From assembly GCA_044598425.1 (NCBI GenBank), contig CP172536.1, positions 1,550,001 to 1,614,000 on the forward strand: a DNA stretch of 64,000 nt, written 5' to 3'. The position numbers were made by a program, and so were the translations under genes. Shown here piece by piece: positions 25,897 through 34,546 of the stretch (within the stretch, counting starts at the first letter, position 1; each line of letters opens with the position of its first letter). The notes under the pieces are model-generated. The model saw only the letters and a program-made list of their open reading frames with translations, made no database searches and was not told the DNA's origin. Source of the DNA: JAEVLT01 sp044598425 (GTDB lineage Bacteria; Bacillota; Bacilli; Bacillales; Cytobacillaceae).

Positions 25897-27261
25897 ATGA
25901 CACTTTCTAAAATTCTAGCGGAATATGTTTGTCACACCAATTTTGAAAGTCTGCCGAAAGAGGTAGTGGAATTTACAAAAATTTGTATTCTGGATTGGTA
26001 TGGATCGGCTATTGCAGGGAAAGATCTAGAGCCCATTCAAGCAATAAAAGAGATGACCGAAGAATGGGGCGGAAATGAACAAGCAAGTCTGATTACAGGT
26101 GGAAAATCTTCGATAGGCAACGCAATTTTAGTCAATGCCGCGGCCAGCCATATTGTTGAATTGGATGATATTCATAAAGCTTCGATCATTCATGCTGGAA
26201 CCGTTGTTATCCCTTCAGCAGTTGCTGTCGCTGAAGCATACGGCCTTAGCGGCAAGGAGTTGATTACAGCGATTGTTGTTGGCTATGAGGTCGCCTATCG
26301 AATTGGAGAAGCGGTATCACCTTCCCATTATTATTACTGGCACAACACGGCAACTTGCGGAACGTTTGGTTCAGCCGCAGCCGTTGCAAAGTTATTAAAC
26401 TTAAATGTAGAACAAACAATGGATGCACTAGGGAATAGCGGTAGCCAGGCTGCCGGCCTGTGGGAATTCATTGAAGATGGTGCGAACACAAAACAGCTGC
26501 ATACAGCAAAAGCAGCATATAATGGTACGATAGCGGCACTGCTTGCGAAAAAGAACTTCACGGCAGCTTCGAAAATTTTGGAAGGAAGGAGGGGCTTCTT
26601 TCAAGCAATGTCCCAAAATGCTGATCCGTCTAGAATTACAACAAATTTAGGCGAACACTTTAAAATAACCGAGAACAGCTTTAAACTTCATGCCTCTTGC
26701 CGTCATACACATTCAGCCATTGATTGCATCCTCGACATCATGAATGACCATTGCCTTTCCTATCAAGAGATCAAACACATCACCGTTAAGACATATCAAA
26801 CAGTTATCAATATTACAGATAATCCAAATCCAGATTCCGTTTATGCCGCAAAATTCAGTCTGCAATTCTGTGTCAGCCTTGCTGTTTTTAAAGGGTCTGC
26901 CTTTTTAAGTGACTTTACAATTGATAGCCTGCAAACACCCGAAATTCTTGAACTAATAAAAAAAGTAGAAATATTCGTTGACCCTTATTATGAAAAGGCT
27001 TACCCGGAGAAATGGGGAGCAAAGGTTGAAATAGAAACGGAGAATGGAACTGTATTTATAAAAGAGACGGATTATCCAAAAGGTGACCCTGAAAAAATGG
27101 CAAGCAAGGAAGAACTCATTGAAAAATTTCTGACCTTGACTGATGGTAAAGTAGAAAATGCCGAAGAAACTGTTGCCGCCATTTTCAGATTAGACGCTTT
27201 GGATGTTAGAGAATGGTTTTCACAAGAAAATGCAGGAAGTTCGCTTACCGAAAAAATATAA
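25897..27261 (+). CDS. MmgE/PrpD family protein, copy 2
   Basis: A 454-residue MmgE/PrpD protein. HIVELDDIHKASIIHAG (about residues 88-104) is the family's substrate-pocket helix with the conserved Asp-Asp and His; ASCRHTHSAIDCI around residue 268 is the PrpD Cys-Arg-His motif. AAGGAGG before the ATG at 25897 sets the start, although the frame is open from 25870. It begins a run of seven genes (hydratase, crotonase, dehydrogenase, CoA-transferase) likely induced together. The known activities of the family are dehydration, decarboxylation or epimerisation of polycarboxylates; I cannot choose between them. Confidence 0.88.
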   Translation: MTLSKILAEYVCHTNFESLPKEVVEFTKICILDWYGSAIAGKDLEPIQAIKEMTEEWGGNEQASLITGGKSSIGNAILVNAAASHIVELDDIHKASIIHAGTVVIPSAVAVAEAYGLSGKELITAIVVGYEVAYRIGEAVSPSHYYYWHNTATCGTFGSAAAVAKLLNLNVEQTMDALGNSGSQAAGLWEFIEDGANTKQLHTAKAAYNGTIAALLAKKNFTAASKILEGRRGFFQAMSQNADPSRITTNLGEHFKITENSFKLHASCRHTHSAIDCILDIMNDHCLSYQEIKHITVKTYQTVINITDNPNPDSVYAAKFSLQFCVSLAVFKGSAFLSDFTIDSLQTPEILELIKKVEIFVDPYYEKAYPEKWGAKVEIETENGTVFIKETDYPKGDPEKMASKEELIEKFLTLTDGKVENAEETVAAIFRLDALDVREWFSQENAGSSLTEKI

Positions 27262-27303
27262 GTCTAACTATCTTAACTTTCTAAAAAAGAAGGTGAATAT
27301 GTT

Positions 27304-28149
27304 ATGCGATCGATTGCTTACGAAATGATTGTTGATAAAGTAGCTGCCATGTGTCAAGAGGCTAACTTTGAATTGAGTCAAGATGTGATCCAAGCCTTTC
27401 AGATGGCTTTGAAAAGCGAAATAGCTGAAACAGGGAAAGACATATTGGAACAACTATTAGCAAATGCGGATATCGCCCGTTCTGAGCGAGTACCAATGTG
27501 CCAGGATACTGGAGTATCAGTTTTTATCGTTGAGCTTGGACAGGATTGCCATATTTCGGGAGGAAGTTTGTATGACGCAATCAACGAGGGTGTGAAAAAA
27601 GGCTATGAAGAAGGGTACTTAAGACATTCGATTGTAGACCATCCCATTACAAGAGAAAAGAGTAAAGGTTACAACAGCCCTTCGATTATTCATATTGAGC
27701 TTGTTCCTGGCGATGAATTGGTCATCCATATGTCTGCAAAAGGCGGGGGAAGTGAAAATATGAGCTCGTTAAAAATGTTAAATCCTGCAGATGGTTTGGA
27801 CGGGATTAAAGAATTCATTCTTAATACGGTTGCACAAGCTGGTCCCAATGCCTGTCCGCCATTAGTGGTCGGAGTTGGGATTGGTGGGAATTTTGAGCGG
27901 TGCGCCTATTTAGCGAAAAAATCTTTGTTTCGTCCAATCGGTAAAAGAAGCAGACGCCCGGAAATAGCAGAACTGGAAATGGACTTAATGGAAAAGATCA
28001 ATCAGCTTGGCATCGGCCCTCAGGGGATGGGTGGCAGTACAACTGCTTTAGATGTAAAAATAGAGGTTGAACCGTGTCATATCGCTGCTTTACCGGTTGC
28101 TGTCAATTTGAATTGCCATGCCAGCAGACATAAAGAGATACGAATGTAG
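27304..28149 (+). CDS. Class I fumarase / tartrate dehydratase, alpha subunit
   Basis: The 281-residue N-terminal type subunit of two-subunit, 4Fe-4S hydro-lyases (FumA-N/TtdA family). Visible family motifs are VPMCQDTGVSVF (Cys 64 region), KGGGSENMSSLKML, GPNACPPLVVGVGIGG (second Cys) and EPCHIAALPVAVN; three cysteines in these runs are cluster ligand candidates. The beta subunit follows 14 bases later. Such enzymes hydrate fumarate, mesaconate or dehydrate tartrate. A dedicated mesaconase (mesaconate to (S)-citramalate) of this class is known from Burkholderia, and that would link directly with a citramalyl-CoA lyase; this is inference. Confidence 0.92.
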   Translation: MRSIAYEMIVDKVAAMCQEANFELSQDVIQAFQMALKSEIAETGKDILEQLLANADIARSERVPMCQDTGVSVFIVELGQDCHISGGSLYDAINEGVKKGYEEGYLRHSIVDHPITREKSKGYNSPSIIHIELVPGDELVIHMSAKGGGSENMSSLKMLNPADGLDGIKEFILNTVAQAGPNACPPLVVGVGIGGNFERCAYLAKKSLFRPIGKRSRRPEIAELEMDLMEKINQLGIGPQGMGGSTTALDVKIEVEPCHIAALPVAVNLNCHASRHKEIRM

Positions 28150-28163
28150 GAGGTAAGCGAAAA

Positions 28164-28730
28164 ATGTCAGCCAACCATATTTCAAGCCCACTCTCAAATC
28201 GTGACATTACAGCATTAAAAGCAAGCGACCGGGTGTTACTTAGTGGCACCATTTATACAGCTAGAGATGCGGCACATAAGAGAATGTATGAATCACTTGA
28301 AAAAGGAGAGACATTGCCATTCGATATTACAGGTCAAACCATATACTACGTAGGACCTACCCCGGCACAACCAGGCAGTATCATTGGCTCTGCCGGACCG
28401 ACGACAAGTGAGCGAATGGATAAATTTACTCCTGCTTTATTGGATCTCGGGCTAAAAGGAATGATTGGAAAAGGCTATCGCAGTACCGAAGTCATTGAAT
28501 CGATGAAAAAAAACAAAGCTGTTTATTTTGCGGCCATTGGCGGTTCAGGTGCCCTGATCGCAAAAACAATTACGTCAATGGAAGTTGTGGCCTACGAGGA
28601 CCTTGGCCCGGAAGCCATCTATAAACTCACCGTTAAGAATTTTCCAACGATTGTGGTTGTCGATCATAAAGGAAACGATTGGTATCAACTTGGTAAGAAA
28701 CAATACCTTGAACAAACGAAGAAATTTTAA
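28164..28730 (+). CDS. Class I fumarase / tartrate dehydratase, beta subunit
   Basis: A 188-residue C-terminal type subunit of the fumarase class I family. LLSGTIYTARDAAHKRM carries the conserved Arg-Asp-Ala-His active-site run, and GPTTSERMDKFTP and FAAIGGSGALIAKTI are diagnostic of the beta domain. With the alpha subunit it forms the complete cytoplasmic hydro-lyase. AGGAGG precedes the ATG by 10 bases. The small size and separate gene place it with the two-subunit enzymes rather than with fused FumA/FumB. Confidence 0.92.
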   Translation: MSANHISSPLSNRDITALKASDRVLLSGTIYTARDAAHKRMYESLEKGETLPFDITGQTIYYVGPTPAQPGSIIGSAGPTTSERMDKFTPALLDLGLKGMIGKGYRSTEVIESMKKNKAVYFAAIGGSGALIAKTITSMEVVAYEDLGPEAIYKLTVKNFPTIVVVDHKGNDWYQLGKKQYLEQTKKF

Positions 28731-28809
28731 ATGTAATTGGCCTTATTTAATATTGAAGAATAGGACCCTGATTTTTCGAATATGGATAGAAACAATAAAG
28801 CTATATTTT

Positions 28810-28822
28810 GGATACAATATCC
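28810..28822. promoter_or_regulatory. GGAT-N5-ATCC operator before enoyl-CoA hydratase gene
   Basis: GGATACAATATCC has both half-sites with five-base spacing, 48 bases before the crotonase start, and implies a further controlled promoter inside the cluster. Confidence 0.6.
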
Positions 28823-28869
28823 CGCAAAGGGCAAACAAATTCACAATGAATAAAAGGGGACGAAGGTAA

Positions 28870-29670
28870 ATGGTAACGAAAGCATATGAAACGATTAAAA
28901 TGGAGCGGGCAGAGCATTTAGAAGGGGTCGTTCTAATAACCCTAAACCGTCCGGAAGTATTAAATGCTTTGAATACAAAAATGGCTAATGAATTGATCGA
29001 AGCTTTTCGTGAATTAAAATATGATGAGTCAGTGCGAGTTTTGATCATTACAGGTTCAGGAACAAAGAGTTTTTGCGTTGGAGCAGACTTAAAAGAACGT
29101 AATGGTATGTCCCAAGAGGATTGGAAAAGACAGCATGACTATTTTGAAGCAGTAACAGAACAAATACGCGAGTTTCCTTACCCGGTTGTTGCGGCAATGA
29201 ATGGCTATGCCATGGGCGGCGGGCTTGAAATTGCTTTAAGCTGTGATCTTCGAACCGCAACAGAAAATGCCAAGATGGGGTTGCCAGAAGCCAAGCTTGG
29301 TCTTATTCCCGGCATTGGCGGGACGCAGCTTCTTTCTCGTTTAGTTCCAATTGGACTTGCGAAAGAATTACTGTATACAGGCAAAACGATTACTGCTGAT
29401 GAAGGAAAACAATGGGGACTGGTAAACCACATCTTTGAAAGTGAAACGATTTTGGAAGAAACACTGAAACTAGCCGGGACGATAGCTAAAAACGCGCCGC
29501 TTTCATTAAAAGCGTTAAAAAAAGCCGTAAATAAAGGAACTGAGACGGATTTAGAGACCGGAATCTTCCTTGAACTAGAAGCTTATTATAAATGTGCAAA
29601 CTCGGAAGACCGCTTGGAAGGAATCTCTGCTTTTAACGAAAAACGTGCGCCTAAGTGGGGCGAGAAATAG
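28870..29670 (+). CDS. Enoyl-CoA hydratase/isomerase (crotonase family)
   Basis: A 266-residue crotonase. SFCVGADLKERNGM provides the first oxyanion-hole segment, YAMGGGLEIALSCDLR the second, and LPEAKLGLIPGIGGTQ carries the catalytic Glu at about residue 139; the other typical catalytic Glu position is at GGGLEIA (about 119). It should hydrate a 2,3-enoyl-CoA. In this cluster it could hydrate the product of the neighbouring acyl-CoA dehydrogenase, or act on itaconyl/mesaconyl-CoA-like substrates. The substrate is open. Confidence 0.9.
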   Translation: MVTKAYETIKMERAEHLEGVVLITLNRPEVLNALNTKMANELIEAFRELKYDESVRVLIITGSGTKSFCVGADLKERNGMSQEDWKRQHDYFEAVTEQIREFPYPVVAAMNGYAMGGGLEIALSCDLRTATENAKMGLPEAKLGLIPGIGGTQLLSRLVPIGLAKELLYTGKTITADEGKQWGLVNHIFESETILEETLKLAGTIAKNAPLSLKALKKAVNKGTETDLETGIFLELEAYYKCANSEDRLEGISAFNEKRAPKWGEK

Positions 29671-29698
29671 AAGTCTGATAGATTTGGAGGTATGAAAA

Positions 29699-30868
29699 AT
29701 GTCCAATACAAAAACACACGAATCTGCTGAACACGAAATGATTCGAAAAAGTATACAGGCATTGTGTGACCGCTTTCCTGAAGAATATTGGCGGGATCTT
29801 GATGAGAGGAGTGCTTACCCTACCAGCTTTGTTCAAGCGTTAACGGAGGAAGGATGGCTGTCCGTCCTCATTCCTGAAGAATATGGCGGAGCAGGTCTGG
29901 GAATGAAGGAAGCGGGGATTATATTAGAAGAAATCAATCGAACCGGAGGCAACGCGGGAGCTTGCCATGCCCAAATGTACACAATGGGGGCACTGCTCCG
30001 ACATGGGAATGAAGATCAGAAACAAAGGTATCTCCCGAAAATCGCCAGTGGTGAATTGCGATTGCAAGCTTTTGGCATAACAGAACCGACAGCCGGAAGT
30101 GATACGACTAGCATCCAAACTTTTGCTGAGAGAAAAGGGGATAAATATGTGGTTAATGGTCAGAAAATTTGGACTTCCAGAGCGGAACATTCCGATTTGA
30201 TGCTGCTGTTGGCCCGAACAACTCCAAAAGATCAAGTAAAGAAAAAAACGGACGGTTTGAGCCTGTTTATTCTTGATATGAAAGAACAAGCAGACAAAAT
30301 GGATATTCGCCCGATTGATACTATGATAAATCATGCAACAACAGAAGTATTTTTTGAAGGGGCGGAAATTCCTGTTGAAAATTTAATCGGTGAGGAAGGA
30401 AAGGGTTTCCGATATGTTTTAGGAGGGATGAACGCCGAAAGAATTCTCATTGCTTCTGAGTCAATCGGTGATGGAATGTACTTTGTTGACAAATCGGTTC
30501 AATACGCAAATGAGCGGATTGTTTTTGGCAGACCAATTGGTCAAAATCAAGGTGTACAATTCCCAATTTCTAGAGCTTACATGGATATCCAAGCCGCGAA
30601 GCTTATGCGAGACAAAGCAGCAGAAATGTTTGATCGTGGTGCAGATTGCGGTGCTGAAGCCAATATGGCAAAATACCTTGCTTCAGAAGCCACTTGGCGT
30701 GCTGCAAATGCGGCAATGGATGCATACGGAGGCTATGGGTTTGCGAAAGAATATAATATCGAAAGAAAGTTTAGAGAGGCAAGACTGTTTATTGTCGCAC
30801 CGATCACAAACAATCTGGTTGTGAGCTATGTAGGGCAGCACGTACTTGGCTTACCACGTTCTTTCTAA
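29699..30868 (+). CDS. Acyl-CoA dehydrogenase
   Basis: A 389-residue flavoprotein with AFGITEPTAGSDTTSI (FAD/substrate-binding block, about residues 123-138), GQKIWTSRAEHSD and GMNAERILIASESIGDG. It would oxidise an acyl-CoA at the alpha-beta bond, passing electrons to ETF. At the C-terminal position where medium-chain enzymes have the catalytic Glu in a YEGTSEI motif, this protein reads FIVAPITNN, so the base must come from another site, as in the isovaleryl-CoA/long-chain type. It is 28 bases after the crotonase gene and 56 before the CoA-transferase gene. Confidence 0.9.
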   Translation: MSNTKTHESAEHEMIRKSIQALCDRFPEEYWRDLDERSAYPTSFVQALTEEGWLSVLIPEEYGGAGLGMKEAGIILEEINRTGGNAGACHAQMYTMGALLRHGNEDQKQRYLPKIASGELRLQAFGITEPTAGSDTTSIQTFAERKGDKYVVNGQKIWTSRAEHSDLMLLLARTTPKDQVKKKTDGLSLFILDMKEQADKMDIRPIDTMINHATTEVFFEGAEIPVENLIGEEGKGFRYVLGGMNAERILIASESIGDGMYFVDKSVQYANERIVFGRPIGQNQGVQFPISRAYMDIQAAKLMRDKAAEMFDRGADCGAEANMAKYLASEATWRAANAAMDAYGGYGFAKEYNIERKFREARLFIVAPITNNLVVSYVGQHVLGLPRSF

Positions 30869-30924
30869 TCGATTTTATTAGCGGAGGATCTTTTTCCAAT
30901 AGGTCTTCACTTAAGGGGGGCTTC

Positions 30925-32142
30925 ATGATGACAGGACCATTAAACGGAATAAAAGTAGTAGATATGACGACCAATATTTCTGGACCAAGTTTAACCATGA
31001 TTCTAGGAGACCTTGGAGCGGAGATTATTAAAATTGAAAGGCCGGACATTGGAGATGATTCAAGGGGAATGGGGCCTTTTTGGGAGGGGGAAGGGGTCTA
31101 TTTCCTACATATCAATCGAAATAAACAATCGATTGTAGTGGATTTAAAGCAAGAAAACGGGCGCCAAATTGTTTATGATCTTGTGAAACAAGCTGAGATC
31201 TTTGTTGAAAATTTTCGATTTAAAAAAGCGGAAAGGATGGGCTTCGGCTATGAACAATTAAAGCAAATAAACCCATCACTCATTTACTGCTCATTGTCTG
31301 CCTACGGTCAAGATGGTCCTTTACGAGAGAGACCGGGTTATGATGCCATCTGTCAAGCGGATGCTGGGATCATCGGGATTAACGGAGCGGACGGTGCAGA
31401 AATTGCCCGCGTTCCCGTATCCATTTTGGACCAAGGCAGTGCAATGTGGGGGGCAATCGGTGTCATTTCTGCTTTATTTCATAAAGAAAGAACCGGGGAA
31501 GGTCAGTTCGTGACCACTTCCTTATATGAGACAGGTGTTTTTTGGTCAGGCTACCATATGCTGTCATGGCTTGCTACAGGAAAAGAACCAAAGAAAAATG
31601 GGGCAAGTCATACAGCTTTTGCGCCATATGGGGCATTCCAGGCTAATGATGCCTCGATCATCATTGGGATATCAAATAACTCTTTATATGCTCGGCTTTG
31701 TTCTGTTCTCCAAAAACCTGAGTGGGTGGAGGATCCCCGATTTATCACGAACGCAAATAGGGTTCAAAATCGTTTGGAATTAACCATGGCCATTGACAAT
31801 ATTCTTCAGTCCAAGACAGCGGAAGAGTGGGTGGGCCTTTTGGCCGAGGCTGGAGTTCCATGTTCGAAGGTAAAAAAGATTTCAGAAGTTGTGGAGGATG
31901 AGCAAACGAAAGCTATCCAAATGTGGGAGAAAATAAATCATTCAAAGATTAAAGATTTAAAACTGCCGAGGTTGCCGTTTAAACTTAGTCGTTCACCTGT
32001 AGCTATTCACCAGGCACCTCCAAAACTTGGAGAAAATACGAAAGATATCTTAATGAAATTAGGATACACCGAAGATCAGTTTGAACAGTTATTAACAAAC
32101 GGAACGATTCAATGTGACACGAATAGTGTGAAAGCTCCATAA
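30925..32142 (+). CDS. Class III CoA-transferase (CaiB/BaiF family)
   Basis: A 405-residue formyl-CoA transferase family member: GPSLTMILGDLGAEIIKIE at the N terminus, NRNKQSIVVDLK around residue 65, and the catalytic Asp at position 169 (VSILDQGSAMWGAIG), the same number as in the Oxalobacter and CaiB enzymes. It moves CoA from a donor such as succinyl-CoA onto a free carboxylate. In this cluster that step would activate the imported acid or citramalate. Two adjacent ATG codons at 30925/30928 are both possible starts. Confidence 0.92.
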   Translation: MMTGPLNGIKVVDMTTNISGPSLTMILGDLGAEIIKIERPDIGDDSRGMGPFWEGEGVYFLHINRNKQSIVVDLKQENGRQIVYDLVKQAEIFVENFRFKKAERMGFGYEQLKQINPSLIYCSLSAYGQDGPLRERPGYDAICQADAGIIGINGADGAEIARVPVSILDQGSAMWGAIGVISALFHKERTGEGQFVTTSLYETGVFWSGYHMLSWLATGKEPKKNGASHTAFAPYGAFQANDASIIIGISNNSLYARLCSVLQKPEWVEDPRFITNANRVQNRLELTMAIDNILQSKTAEEWVGLLAEAGVPCSKVKKISEVVEDEQTKAIQMWEKINHSKIKDLKLPRLPFKLSRSPVAIHQAPPKLGENTKDILMKLGYTEDQFEQLLTNGTIQCDTNSVKAP

Positions 32143-32400
32143 TTCCTGAATGTTGGAGGGGTCAAAGGAATAAAAGATATGAGTTTTCGGCAACAATGAC
32201 ATTTGTTTAGTTGACGTGCCCCGGGAAAACCTGGGCTAAGGGAAGTACTTCTCATATTAGCGACTATTTGTAGTAAAATAGTTATGTACAATTTCAAGGA
32301 AAGTAAGATATATTGCTGCTTCTTCTATGTTTGCATGGCGGTTCTTTGTTGAGGAAACTTATGTACCGCATCCGCTGCTTGGGGTGTAATTGGAAATCAA
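32143..32400. other. Gene-free stretch after CoA-transferase gene
   Basis: I see no supported gene here. Short frames of 20-22 codons near 32283 and 32326 have no ribosome binding site. CCCCGGGAAAACCTGGGC near 32219-32236 is a small imperfect hairpin. Confidence 0.5.
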
Positions 32401-32448
32401 CAGCAATAAGGTGGCCCAAAACAGTGCCGCCTCATTGCTGTTTTTTTA
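32399..32448 (+). terminator. Terminator ending the catabolic cluster
   Basis: CAGCAATAAGGTGGC (32401-32415) and GCCGCCTCATTGCTG (32426-32440) pair with one G:U and one mismatch and are followed by eight T. It lies 260 bases after the CoA-transferase stop, leaving a long 3' tail or a separate short transcript. Confidence 0.85.
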
Positions 32449-32671
32449 AAATTATCACATGTCCACTCGAAAATTCATTTCTTTAACCGGTTTTTTTCTG
32501 AAAAAAATCATAAAAAATCTGCAAAAGAAGCAAGATATATGACATTTATAACTTTACATCATGCAATGAAAAGTCCTATTATTGTTACATATTATGATGA
32601 GGTCATAAGCGCAGAATATAATAAGACGAAAGTGTTGTTTTATGACTTTTACAGAAATGAGGTAGACGTAC

Positions 32672-34231
32672 TTGGAACTAAGAACATTGATTGCACCGGA
32701 ACACTACAACATTGCCAATGAAATTGATAAGCACTTTTCAGCTAAAACGGCATTGATATGGGAAAATGATGCAGGAGAACAGGATACTGTTACCTATCAA
32801 GAGTTAATTCAAAAAGCAAATCAGCTCGCAAATGGCTTAACAGGACTAGGATTAACGAAAGGCGATCGGGTTGTTGTGATGACAACAAGGCTGATTGAAT
32901 CATACATCATTTATTTAGCTTGTTTAAAAGCAGGGATTGTGATTAGTCCTGCCTCTGAATTACTAAGGGCCAAGGATTTGGTCTATCGCTTAAATCATTC
33001 GGAAGCAAAGGCGATTATTTCCTATCATTCGTTTGTTGGGGAATTCGATAATACCAACGAAGCTACACCGTTTTTACAGTTTAAAATTGCATTCGGTCAA
33101 GAGGTACCGGGTTGGCTTTCGCTGGAAAATATCATGGATGGTCAAGCAGATCAGTTTAAAACGTGTGAGACGCTTAAAGACGATTATGCCTTTCTTGCTT
33201 ATACGTCGGGGACAACCGGAATGCCAAAAGGGGTTGTACATAGCCATGGCTGGGGATACGCCCATTTGCGGACGGCTGCGACAAAATGGCTGAATATCAG
33301 CGAAGATGACACCGTTTGGGCTACAGCTGCGCCGGGGTGGCAAAAATGGGTTTGGACTCCGCTTCTTTCGATTCTAGGTTCCGGAGCAACTGGTTTTGTG
33401 TATAATGGCAAATTCCAGCCGCATAAATATTTGCAGCTTCTTCAGGATAAGAAAATTAACGTATTGTGCTGCACACCGACGGAATACAGGATGATGGCAA
33501 AACTTGATGATCTGACAACATTCAATCTTTCTCATTTACATACGGCTGTTTCGGCGGGTGAGGCGTTAAATCGAGAAGTGATCGATATTTTTAAAAAAGT
33601 TTTTGATATTGAAATTCGTGATGGCTATGGCCAGACGGAAAGCACCTTGTTAATTGCCAACTTGAATGTGGATCCAGATAAAATTGGTTCGATGGGCCAG
33701 CCGCTTCTTCCAGAGTTTTTGGAAGTTGTTGATGAAAGGGGTGAGCCTGTTCCGGTGAATCAAGTGGGAACGATTGCGATTCGAAAAGACTTTCCTGCAC
33801 TTTTTCAACAATATTACAAGGATATAGTAAAGACCGAGCGTGCCTACCTCGGCAATTATTTCTTGTCAGGTGACCGGGCAATGAAAGATGCCGACAATTA
33901 TTTCTGGTTCCAGGGCAGAAATGACGATGTGATTATCAGCTCAGGTTATACGATTGGACCGTTCGAGGTCGAAGATGCGTTAATGAAGCATAATTCGGTT
34001 AAAGAATGTGCGGTAGTGGCTGCACCAGACCCAGTGAGAGGGAACATCGTAAAAGCATTTGTTGTGTTGAAAGACAATGTTGCAGGTACGAAAGAATTGA
34101 TAACGGAACTGCAGCAATTTGCCAAAAAACTAACGGCTCCATATAAATATCCACGGGCAATCCAGTTTGTTGAAGCACTTCCAAAAACAGACTCAGGAAA
34201 AATCCGCCGCGTGGAGTTGCGGAATTCGTAA
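32672..34231 (+). CDS. AMP-forming acyl-CoA synthetase (MbcS/YtcI-like)
   Basis: A 519-residue ANL-superfamily ligase. AYTSGTTGMPKGVVHSH (about residues 173-189) is the P-loop, DGYGQTES the A5 motif, GDRAMKDADNYFWFQGRNDDVI the A7/A8 hinge, and PKTDSGKIRRVELR the C-terminal Lys motif needed for adenylation. Length and sequence resemble the Bacillus medium/branched-chain acyl-CoA synthetases named MbcS or YtcI. Start is TTG at 32672 with GAGGT upstream. It is separated from the CoA-transferase cluster by a terminator and lacks the GGAT-type operator, so it is probably not part of that regulon. Confidence 0.88.
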   Translation: MELRTLIAPEHYNIANEIDKHFSAKTALIWENDAGEQDTVTYQELIQKANQLANGLTGLGLTKGDRVVVMTTRLIESYIIYLACLKAGIVISPASELLRAKDLVYRLNHSEAKAIISYHSFVGEFDNTNEATPFLQFKIAFGQEVPGWLSLENIMDGQADQFKTCETLKDDYAFLAYTSGTTGMPKGVVHSHGWGYAHLRTAATKWLNISEDDTVWATAAPGWQKWVWTPLLSILGSGATGFVYNGKFQPHKYLQLLQDKKINVLCCTPTEYRMMAKLDDLTTFNLSHLHTAVSAGEALNREVIDIFKKVFDIEIRDGYGQTESTLLIANLNVDPDKIGSMGQPLLPEFLEVVDERGEPVPVNQVGTIAIRKDFPALFQQYYKDIVKTERAYLGNYFLSGDRAMKDADNYFWFQGRNDDVIISSGYTIGPFEVEDALMKHNSVKECAVVAAPDPVRGNIVKAFVVLKDNVAGTKELITELQQFAKKLTAPYKYPRAIQFVEALPKTDSGKIRRVELRNS

Positions 34232-34251
34232 ATGATAAATACCGCTGTTAA

Positions 34252-34290
34252 AAAGGATCACGGCGAAAGATTGCTGTGATCCTTTGGCTG
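34252..34290. terminator. Terminator of acyl-CoA synthetase gene
   Basis: AAAGGATCACGGC (34252-34264) pairs with GCTGTGATCCTTT (34273-34285) with one G:U; the T tract is weak on the plus strand and better on the minus strand. Confidence 0.7.
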
Positions 34291-34309
34291 TTTCTAAAAG
34301 CCGCGGGAA

Positions 34310-34445
34310 AACTAGAATAAGGTTCATTCATGAGGATAAGAAACGTCTAAATTTTGGTAAATGCGGTCGGCATGAGTGGTTCACGAGGACAGAAATCACC
34401 TAAATATTGGTATATGCGGAAGCCATGAACGGTTCATAACGATAG
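34310..34445. repeat. Diverged copy of the 53-bp repeat (two to three units)
   Basis: Units starting at 34355 and 34408 are exactly 53 bases apart (TGGTAAATGCGGTCGGCATG and TGGTATATGCGGAAGCCATG) and match the array at 43.2-43.6 kb, with a degraded unit before them. It fills part of the 300-base gap between two convergent genes. Confidence 0.8.
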
Positions 34446-34452
34446 TCTTATT

Positions 34453-34530
34453 AGCTTCGTGGCTCTCTTAAAAGATACTGAACTTGATGCAAGTGTTCTG
34501 CAAGCGGGCCACGAAGCTTTTCATTATTTT
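34453..34530 (+). terminator. Long-loop inverted repeat, possible terminator
   Basis: AGCTTCGTGGC (34453-34463) and GCCACGAAGCT (34508-34518) pair perfectly around a 44-base loop and are followed by a T-rich stretch. It could end plus-strand read-through before the convergent small gene. Confidence 0.5.
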
Positions 34531-34546
34531 TTGCCTATAACCGATG

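Noticed and set aside
32283..32391. Short frames of about 20 codons after the CoA-transferase gene
   Set aside because: No ribosome binding site, no protein-like composition and no similarity I recognise.
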